Source of the DNA: Elysia chlorotica
Taxonomy: Eukaryota > Mollusca > Gastropoda > Plakobranchidae
Reading direction: 5' to 3'
Length of the DNA: 64,000 bases
NCBI GenBank assembly: GCA_003991915.1
Contig: RQTK01000055.1
Location: 606,059 to 670,058 of the forward strand
The notes below the pieces were generated by a model. It was not told where the DNA came from. It searched no databases and saw only the letters and a program-made list of their open reading frames with translations. A program made the translations under genes and the position numbers. Every line of letters begins with the position of its first letter. The stretch's first letter is position 1. Shown here in pieces: positions 63,493 to 64,000 of the stretch.

Positions 63493-64000
63493 AGGATTAT
63501 AATTGAATACTTCCTCGATCCTAGTGTTATGATGCTTGAAAATTACGCATGTGATCATTTACGTTTTTCTTAATCATTTCTCAAGTATTAACATAATGAT
63601 AACTTATGCAAACTTCTCGAGCAAACATGACTGTATCTTCATATTACTCATATGATATTGGTAAAAATTGTAAATACAAACAAAGCGTTATTTTGATTCA
63701 ATTATAACTTTTACGACCATTATCCGAAAGCATGTTTTTAGAACTCTGCCTTTGTATTATTTTTGTACATACATTATTGTGTCGTCTTTGATATAAAAAA
63801 AACAACATATTTTCTACCCACATGTATGTATTGCTTTACGCTTTAATTTCTATAGCTATAGTTACAATTATTTACACAATGCAATATCTCATGTTACTTT
63901 GAACTTTCCATGGTTGGTCTAACGAGGCGCTCTATTTATTATGTGTTGATTTGCGCTCTTCCATTAAATTATCAGAGCTGTATTTCTATAGCCTGACATT
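63493..64000 (+). other. Probable receptor 3' UTR / flank
   Basis: AT-rich non-coding sequence; ATTAAA near 63964 is a possible poly(A) signal. Nothing else was seen. Confidence 0.4.

Overview
This is a gene-sparse, AT-rich, intron-containing metazoan window. Long (CT)n, (GA)n, (TATC)n, (AAT)n and (GAT)n arrays, a dispersed tRNA-like SINE family and several decayed LINEs suggest a mollusc, probably a gastropod. That placement is inferred from repeat style and gene content, not from a marker gene. One 4-base assembly gap lies at 4942-4945.

Five genes could be built exon by exon with intact splice sites and phases. TRAPPC2/sedlin (+, 8238-11644, 4 exons, 141 aa) converges on EMC7 (-, 19291-15959, 4 exons, 230 aa). 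STEEP1, the STING1 ER exit factor (formerly CXorf56; +, 22241-28265), follows; its fourth 90-nt coding exon is present twice. Two tandem minus-strand PGAP2-like paralogues occupy 32278-35936 (copy A, GC-rich) and 41281-50240 (copy B, AT-rich, with two alternative terminal exons). A sixth gene (+, 59797-63188) encodes an unfamiliar single-pass, heavily N-glycosylated receptor-like protein whose tail carries ITIM/ITSM-like tyrosine motifs and is broken by a frameshift near its end. Several of these proteins act in the early secretory pathway (TRAPP tethering, EMC insertion, STING export, GPI-anchor remodelling), but nothing shows that this clustering is functional.

The remainder is mostly repeats. 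1-7.1 kb holds a tandem 0.95-kb duplication, one MITE copy and two degenerate LINE reverse-transcriptase fragments. 19.8-21.3 kb is microsatellite plus a LINE 3' end. 28.9-32.3 kb holds SINEs and a roughly 157-bp satellite built from the terminal exon of PGAP2 copy A. 36-41 kb holds palindromes, SINEs and simple repeats. 50.5-59.9 kb holds a minisatellite, a dead Ty1/copia element split by a SINE with a clear target-site duplication, and a segmental duplication. That duplication carries both a dead hAT (DUF4371/ZMYM1-like) transposase and the signal-peptide exon of the receptor gene.

The best leads are the in-frame exon duplication in STEEP1, the PGAP2 tandem pair with alternative last exons, and the ITIM-like receptor whose first exon lies in a transposon-bearing duplication.
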